From Blautia luti (GTDB lineage: Bacteria; Bacillota; Clostridia; Lachnospirales; Lachnospiraceae): 64,000 nucleotides of DNA. Shown piece by piece: positions 59,592 through 64,000 of the stretch. How positions within the stretch are numbered: position 1 is the stretch's first letter; each line of letters opens with the position of its first letter. Both the position numbers and the translations under genes were made by a program. The DNA lies in assembly GCF_013304735.1 (NCBI RefSeq), contig NZ_JAAITI010000002.1, positions 177,308-241,307 on the forward strand. The letters run 5' to 3'. The notes under the pieces are model-generated. The model did no database searches and was not told the origin of the DNA. It saw only the letters and a list, made by a program, of their open reading frames with translations.

Positions 59592-60468
59592 CGTAGTAAT
59601 TCAGCCAGTTTGTATACAGATTGTTTGCATGTGCTCTCCAGGTAAGCATTGGTTTGTTATTTGGATCGTCATCTTTATAATAATTCTTGGGGATTTCAAT
59701 AGGAAGTCCCTTGGCAAGATCACGCTTATACTCTCCATCCAGAGTTACTCTGTCATATTCTGGGTGCCCCATAACAAAAATCTTACGTCCATCCTCTGCC
59801 ATGGCAAGAAACAGTCCCGCTTCTTCGCTTTCTGCCAGAACTGTAAGATCTTTGCACGCATGAATATCCGCAATCGGTACTTCCGTATGTCTGGAATGTG
59901 GAGCAAGAAATACATCATCAAAGCCACGTACCAGCGGGATTTTCCGGTTCAGTACTTTGTGCCAGAAAAGGCCAAACATTTTTTTGTCCAGTGGTTTCTT
60001 CTCAAGTCCATAAAAATAATACAGACTGGCCTGTGCTGCCCAGCAAAGGAAGATCGTGGAAGTCACATGCTCCTCTGTCCAGTCCATAATCTCTGTCAGT
60101 TCATTCCAGTAATCCACCTCTTCAAAAGGCATCTGCTCAACCGGAGCTCCGGTGATAATCATTCCGTCAAATTTGCGTTTTTTTACATCTGTGAATGTTT
60201 CATAAAATTTATTCAGATGGCTGAGGGATGTATTCTTAGCCTCATGGCTCTCCACCGCCATAAAAGTCACATCTACTTGCAGCGGTGAATTGGAAAGAGA
60301 ACGCAATAGCTGCAGCTCTGTTTCTTCTTTCAGCGGCATCAGATTCAGAATCAGAATCTGAATCGGACGGATGTCCTGGTGCATGGCACGTTTCTCATCC
60401 ATCACAAATATATTTTCTCTTTCAAGAATCTCCTTTACAGGCAGATCCCCCTGTGTTTTGATCGGCAT
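59536..60468 (-). CDS. metA: Homoserine O-acetyltransferase (MetA family)
   Basis: The 310-residue MetA-family protein has the catalytic Cys142 (FLCWAAQASLYYFYG), APHSRHTEV and GHPEYDRVTL (catalytic His-Glu region). Residue 111 is Glu (ITGAPVEQMPFEEV). In studied enzymes Glu at this place selects acetyl-CoA and Gly selects succinyl-CoA, so it should be an acetyltransferase in spite of the common 'succinyltransferase' label. It makes O-acetylhomoserine for methionine synthesis. It follows ligA after 56 bases, with GGAGGG before the ATG. Its last 56 bases are duplicated beyond the Uma2 gene. Confidence 0.95.
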   Translation of the reverse strand: MPIKTQGDLPVKEILERENIFVMDEKRAMHQDIRPIQILILNLMPLKEETELQLLRSLSNSPLQVDVTFMAVESHEAKNTSLSHLNKFYETFTDVKKRKFDGMIITGAPVEQMPFEEVDYWNELTEIMDWTEEHVTSTIFLCWAAQASLYYFYGLEKKPLDKKMFGLFWHKVLNRKIPLVRGFDDVFLAPHSRHTEVPIADIHACKDLTVLAESEEAGLFLAMAEDGRKIFVMGHPEYDRVTLDGEYKRDLAKGLPIEIPKNYYKDDDPNNKPMLTWRAHANNLYTNWLNYYVYQSTPYDLYGAPDFREI

Positions 60469-60524
60469 TGTTCGCCCTCCTTTATATATAAGCGGAATTT
60501 ATCAAAACCGCTCTGTTACAGTTC

Positions 60525-62486
60525 TTACTGCTGTTTTGTAAGTTCCAGAAAATCTTCTTCGGAAAGAATCGGAATTCCCAGTTCTCTTGCTTTTTTATTT
60601 TTGGATGAATTGGACTGAATATCATTGTTAATCAGATAATTGGTCTTTTTTGTAACAGAGCCTGTCACTTTACCACCCAGAGATTCAATCAGTTCCTTTG
60701 CCTCGCTTCGGTTCCCGAAATGCTCCAGGCTTCCTGTAATTACAAAATTCATTCCTGCAAAAATCTGTTCCTGTTTCGGTCCTTCTTCCTGAATGTGAAG
60801 AAAACTCATAAGATGATCCAGCCGGCGGTTATTCTCCGCATCCTGAAAATATGCCACCAGATTTCCGGCAATTACAGGCCCGATCGTATCAATATCACTG
60901 ACCTCTTCCAGACTGGCATGCCGAATTTTCTCCAGATCGTTATCAAAATGGCGGCAAATCACCTTCGCATTGGCAAGACCAATATTTGCAATTCCAAGGC
61001 TGTAAATCACCCTCGGAAGAGTCGTTTCTTTTGCCCGTTCCAGACTTTCTATGAGATTATCATAAGATTTCTGTCCAAAGCCTTCCATTTCCACAATCTC
61101 ATCCCGGTATCGGCCAATCTCAAAGATATCTCCAAAATCATGAATGAATCCCCGGGCAATAAATTTTTCCAGTGTCGCTTCCGAAAGGCCGTCAATATTC
61201 ATGGCATCTCTGCTTGTAAAAAGCCCGAAAGATTTGATTTTTTTTGCCGGGCATCCCGGATTAACGCAGAAAAGGCACTCCACATCATTTTCTTTTTTTA
61301 TAACGGTTTCCTGCCCACAGGCCGGACAGATATGAGGAACCGGAGCGTTTCCGGTTCCTGTCAGATTTTCCGCTATCTGTGGAATAATCATATTCGCTTT
61401 ATATACACGGATGGTATCTCCAATTCCCAGTTTCAGTTCTTTCATAATACTGATGTTATGCACACTGGCACGACTCACTGTAGTACCTTCCAGTTCCACC
61501 GGTTCAAAAATAGCCACCGGATTGATCAGACCGGTTCTGGATGGACTCCATTCAATCTCCAGAAGTTTCGTATCACGCATTTCATCTGCCCATTTAAAGG
61601 CCATGGCATTTCTGGGGAACTTGGCTGTAGTTCCAAGGGATTCCCCATAGGAAATATTATCATACAATGCCACCAATCCATCCGACGGGAAATCATTCTT
61701 TGTGACCGCATCTGCAAAATAATCCATGGCAGCATCCAGAGTATCCCCTGTGACTTTGCGGTATTCTACCACATCAAATCCCTGCGCGTTCAGCCACCGG
61801 AACTGCATTTCCCTGGAATTCTGAAAATCCACACCATCCGCACTTACCAGTGAAAACGCATAAAAGCGGACATTTCTTTTTGCCGTAATCTCGTTATTCA
61901 GCTGACGTACAGAGCCACTGCAGAGATTCCTCGGATTTTTGTATTTTGCATCTGCATCGCCGATAGTTTCATTAATTTTTTCGAAGTCAGAATATGTGAT
62001 AATTGCCTCACCCCGCAGAATCAGACGTCCTTTAAAAGAAATCTTAAGCGGGATATTTTTGAAAACTTTTGCATTATTGGTAATAACTTCACCTACAATA
62101 CCATTTCCTCTGGTAACTGCCTTTACCAGTTCTCCATTTTCATAGGTAAGTACAATCGTAAGTCCGTCCAGTTTCCAGGAAAGAAGCGTTGGATGTTCTC
62201 CGATAAATTCACGCAATGCTTCCCGCTCCTTGGTCTTATCCAGAGACAGCATTGGCCGCTCATGCTCCTCCTTGGGAAGCTGGTCTACTGCTTCATAGCC
62301 AACACTAACGGTTGGACTGTCTGCCAGAACGATTCCTGTTTCTTTCTCCAGTGCGCTCAGTTCGTCGTACAGCGCGTCGTACTCCACGTTGGGCATAATC
62401 TCCCTGTCCTCCTGATAATACGCCCTGGACGCTTCCCGAAGCTTTTCTCCCAGCTCTTTCATTCTTTTTATGGATGTTTCGCTCAT
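60525..62486 (-). CDS. ligA: NAD-dependent DNA ligase LigA
   Basis: The product is a ~653-residue DNA ligase: the Ia domain, the adenylation domain with the active Lys in SWKLDGLTIVL, the OB fold (FPRNAMAFKWADEMRDTKLLEIEW), a four-Cys zinc finger (CPACGQ, CLFCVNPGC), helix-hairpin-helix repeats and a C-terminal BRCT domain (FVITGSLEHFGNRSEAKELIESLGGKV). It seals nicks in DNA replication and repair. The ATG at 62486 is chosen because of GGAGGAAGCC ahead and the family N-terminus; the open frame upstream is inside the pseudouridine synthase gene. A somewhat short LigA, as in other Lachnospiraceae. Confidence 0.95.
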   Translation of the reverse strand: MSETSIKRMKELGEKLREASRAYYQEDREIMPNVEYDALYDELSALEKETGIVLADSPTVSVGYEAVDQLPKEEHERPMLSLDKTKEREALREFIGEHPTLLSWKLDGLTIVLTYENGELVKAVTRGNGIVGEVITNNAKVFKNIPLKISFKGRLILRGEAIITYSDFEKINETIGDADAKYKNPRNLCSGSVRQLNNEITAKRNVRFYAFSLVSADGVDFQNSREMQFRWLNAQGFDVVEYRKVTGDTLDAAMDYFADAVTKNDFPSDGLVALYDNISYGESLGTTAKFPRNAMAFKWADEMRDTKLLEIEWSPSRTGLINPVAIFEPVELEGTTVSRASVHNISIMKELKLGIGDTIRVYKANMIIPQIAENLTGTGNAPVPHICPACGQETVIKKENDVECLFCVNPGCPAKKIKSFGLFTSRDAMNIDGLSEATLEKFIARGFIHDFGDIFEIGRYRDEIVEMEGFGQKSYDNLIESLERAKETTLPRVIYSLGIANIGLANAKVICRHFDNDLEKIRHASLEEVSDIDTIGPVIAGNLVAYFQDAENNRRLDHLMSFLHIQEEGPKQEQIFAGMNFVITGSLEHFGNRSEAKELIESLGGKVTGSVTKKTNYLINNDIQSNSSKNKKARELGIPILSEEDFLELTKQQ

Positions 62487-63222
62487 GGCTTCCTCCTGTC
62501 TCTTTTTCTGTTCTTTTTGAGGAAAGCATTTCCTCCAGCTTTTTTCTTTCCTCCGGCCGTATCTCCCGGTATTCTCCTTCTGCAAGGCCATCCAGATACA
62601 GATTCATAATCCGTACTCTTTTTAATGTCACAACTTTATAGTCAAAATATTCACACATACGACGGATTTGCCGGTTCAGTCCCTGCGTGAGAATAATCTG
62701 GAAACTGTTTTTTCCAGTTTTTGTTACCTTACAGGGACGTGTAACAGTATCCAGAATTGGCACGCCGCCGCTCATACCCCGGATAAATTCTTCGGTTACC
62801 GTTTTATTGACCGTTACCTGATATTCCTTTTCATGATAATTTCCTGCTTTCATGATACGATTCACAAGATCTCCCTCATTGGTGAGAAGAAGAAGACCCT
62901 CTGACTCCTTGTCCAGGCGGCCTACTGGATATATCCTTACCGAATAATTCAAATATTCTGTCACGGTTATTTCATCTCGCTGCTGTCTGGTACTGCAGAC
63001 AATTCCTTTCGGTTTATAAAAAAGAAGCAGAATCTTTTTTTCCTGTTTTTTTATCGGTTTTCCGTCAATACAGATCTTATCCTCTGCTGATATCTTCATT
63101 CCCGTAGAAACAGGCATTCCGTTTACGGTCACACGTCCTGCTTCTGTCAATCTGTCTGCCTCTCTTCGGGAGCAGACACCTGCATCGCTTAAATATTTAT
63201 TAATTCTGATTTTTTCGTCCAT
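62305..63222 (-). CDS. rluF: RluB/RluF-type 23S rRNA pseudouridine synthase
   Basis: The protein has an S4 domain (IRINKYLSDAGVCSRREADRL) and the RsuA/RluB catalytic domain with PVGRLDKESEGLLLLTN (catalytic Asp), plus LTQGLNRQIRRMCEYF. Residues 1 to ~238 match the family. The frame runs on for ~65 further residues of Arg/Gly/Glu-rich sequence that lie over the start of ligA in another frame (182-base overlap), so the natural end may be earlier and the tail is probably an unselected extension. On its own strand a TATAAT box sits only about seven bases before the ATG, which suggests a leaderless mRNA. Confidence 0.88.
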   Translation of the reverse strand: MDEKIRINKYLSDAGVCSRREADRLTEAGRVTVNGMPVSTGMKISAEDKICIDGKPIKKQEKKILLLFYKPKGIVCSTRQQRDEITVTEYLNYSVRIYPVGRLDKESEGLLLLTNEGDLVNRIMKAGNYHEKEYQVTVNKTVTEEFIRGMSGGVPILDTVTRPCKVTKTGKNSFQIILTQGLNRQIRRMCEYFDYKVVTLKRVRIMNLYLDGLAEGEYREIRPEERKKLEEMLSSKRTEKETGGSHERNIHKKNERAGRKASGSVQGVLSGGQGDYAQRGVRRAVRRTERTGERNRNRSGRQSNR

Positions 63223-63228
63223 TGTTCT

Positions 63229-63257
63229 ATTATATATTTTTTCCCATATATTCGCAA
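63229..63257 (-). promoter_or_regulatory. Predicted promoter directly at the rluF start
   Basis: On the minus strand TTGCGA (63257-63252), exactly 17 bases, TATAAT (63234-63229). The start codon at 63222 lies where transcription should begin, and no ribosome site is seen. Confidence 0.55.
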
Positions 63258-63270
63258 CCGGTTATTTTCC

Positions 63271-63299
63271 TTGTATTTTATGTGCATGTATTGTATGAT
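63271..63299 (+). promoter_or_regulatory. Predicted promoter of the cell-wall-binding repeat gene
   Basis: TTGTAT (63271-63276), 17-base spacer, TATGAT (63294-63299), about 35 bases before the start codon at 63335. It is divergent from the rluF promoter. Confidence 0.5.
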
Positions 63300-63334
63300 A
63301 AACAAAAACATACCAGTAATCAGGAGGAAAAATT

Positions 63335-63865
63335 ATGCCAGACCGTAATCCGAAAATAAACCGGCTGCTGATTTTTATTACTGTTTTTTTATGTCTGATC
63401 TGCGGTCTTCTGTTTACTCAGTCATCTGCCGGTCCATTTGGAAACAATTATAATTCTGTTGTCACCGGAAATACAGACGATATTTCCATTATGGCCTCCA
63501 ATTCAGGCCATAATTCCACATCATCCAGCACGGAGGTTTCCGCTACTCCGTCCATAACACCATCTCCGGCACCTTCCAAAGTTCCGGAAAACGGAAATGT
63601 TTCTCCGGAAGCCGAAAACGGCATCTGGACAGCGGATGGATCAGACTGGAAATTTCTTGTAAACGGAGAAGCCTACACTGGCTGGCTCACCGATACTGAC
63701 GGACACAGATATTATTTCAGCGAAAATGGTGTCATGCAGCGTGGCTGGATCAAGCTCAACAAAAAACGCTATTATCTGGACGAAGATGGAATTCTTCAAA
63801 CGGGCACCCTTACCATTGACGGTAAGAAATACACCTTTGCCGCAGATGGTTCCATCAAAAAATGA
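63335..63865 (+). CDS. Membrane-anchored protein with cell-wall-binding repeats
   Basis: The 176-residue protein has an N-terminal membrane anchor or signal (residues ~10-30), then a Ser/Thr/Pro-rich linker (~55-95). Three ~20-residue repeats of the choline/cell-wall-binding type follow (GWLTDTDGHRYYFSENGVMQ, GWIKLNKKRYYLDEDGILQ, GTLTIDGKKYTFAADG). Such repeats bind wall polymers. No enzymatic domain is present. GGAGG precedes the ATG. A group II intron end lies about 20 bases after the stop, on the other strand. Confidence 0.85.
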   Translation: MPDRNPKINRLLIFITVFLCLICGLLFTQSSAGPFGNNYNSVVTGNTDDISIMASNSGHNSTSSSTEVSATPSITPSPAPSKVPENGNVSPEAENGIWTADGSDWKFLVNGEAYTGWLTDTDGHRYYFSENGVMQRGWIKLNKKRYYLDEDGILQTGTLTIDGKKYTFAADGSIKK

Positions 63866-63885
63866 TATTTCATTATATCGGAACA

Positions 63886-64000
63886 ATCGAGTAGGAGGGA
63901 AAATTAAATAAATTTTCCCGACCTCTCACACCACCGTGCGTACGGTTCCGTACACGGCGGTTCAACCAACTTAACAAGTAACACACCTTTCGGTGTAGTA
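63886..64000 (-). mobile_element. Group II intron, 3' end (domains V and VI), cut by window end
   Basis: Read on the minus strand, ~63961-63930 folds as domain V: ACCGCCGTGTACG, a GAAC tetraloop-like turn and CGTA-CG-CACGGTGGT, with the two-base CG bulge in the right place. GTGAGAGGTCGGG follows, then domain VI (stem 63919-63911 with 63905-63897), and the line ends CCTACTCGAT, a known group II 3' end. The 3' splice point is near 63886. TACACCGAAAGGTGT near the window edge is likely domain IV sequence. The reverse transcriptase, if any, would lie beyond 64000. Confidence 0.85.

Noticed and set aside
59338..60288. A 316-codon plus-strand open frame across metA
   Set aside because: No ribosome site and no family pattern; it overlaps the full length of a clear metA and part of the Uma2 terminator.
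1..64000. tRNA, rRNA or CRISPR genes
   Set aside because: No tRNA-like TTCGANTC arm with matching cloverleaf, no rRNA stretch and no spaced repeats were found on either strand; GTTCGAATC-like bases at 6511-6520 lie inside cbiP.

Overview
The window reads as a chromosomal segment of an anaerobic gut Firmicute of the family Lachnospiraceae, probably Blautia or a close relative. The genus is an inference. The signs are a pyruvate:ferredoxin oxidoreductase, the oxygen-independent (Cbi) cobalamin pathway, LuxS, a bile salt hydrolase, selenium-dependent molybdenum hydroxylase maturation genes, microcompartment shell genes and purine-rich GGAGG ribosome binding sites almost everywhere. No rRNA, tRNA or CRISPR array was seen.

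Layout. 1-5.1 kb: the end of a YfhO-type membrane protein, an inositol-monophosphatase-like gene, and a pyridoxal kinase divergent from a MocR/PdxR-type regulator. 5.1-17.2 kb: an 11-gene leftward cobalamin operon (cbiD-L-F-G-H-[J-E-T fusion]-A-B-cobD-cbiP-cbiC). 17.2-17.9 kb: a long non-coding spacer rich in hairpins. 17.9-24.8 kb: a MATE exporter, an RluA-type pseudouridine synthase, a coenzyme A block (coaBC, ECF transporter panT, coaX), a cyclophilin lipoprotein and luxS. 24.9-30.5 kb: an SH3 lipoprotein, xdhC and a cysteine desulfurase, a dicarboxylate symporter, then a relQ / Cys-rich small protein / yedF operon. 30.6-35.2 kb: a DUF1015 gene, a MATE-bile salt hydrolase pair and two orphan microcompartment shell genes, followed by a 210-bp nested inverted repeat.

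35.6-46.0 kb is one leftward convoy of twelve tightly packed genes: YfhO, glycosyltransferase, GtrA, cobT, cobU, cobS, a short CobU-like gene, a phosphatase, DUF975, yqeB, yqeC and mocA. It joins the lower-ligand half of cobalamin synthesis to selenium/molybdenum cofactor maturation. With the first operon it gives most of the route from precorrin-2 / cobalt-factor II to cobalamin. The chelatase, the uroporphyrinogen steps and the corrinoid adenosyltransferase are not in the window. 46.2-50.5 kb holds pyruvate:ferredoxin oxidoreductase and an Rrf2 regulator with a possible 43-residue upstream ORF. 50.7-58.4 kb holds an asymmetric ABC-F protein, YbaK, a DUF4203-like protein, a secreted transglutaminase-like protein, an NlpC/P60 hydrolase and a zinc phospholipase-like protein.

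58.5-64 kb: a Uma2 nuclease-like gene sits between two 56-bp copies of the 3' end of metA, which looks like a small insertion at the metA terminus. Then come metA, ligA, an RluB/RluF-type pseudouridine synthase and a cell-wall-binding-repeat protein. The right edge cuts into the 3' end (domains V and VI) of a group II intron on the minus strand.

The observations most worth following up are the metA-end duplication around Uma2, the paired hairpin elements in the two long spacers, the orphan shell gene pair, the MocR regulator lacking its cofactor lysine, and the mixed 12-gene convoy.
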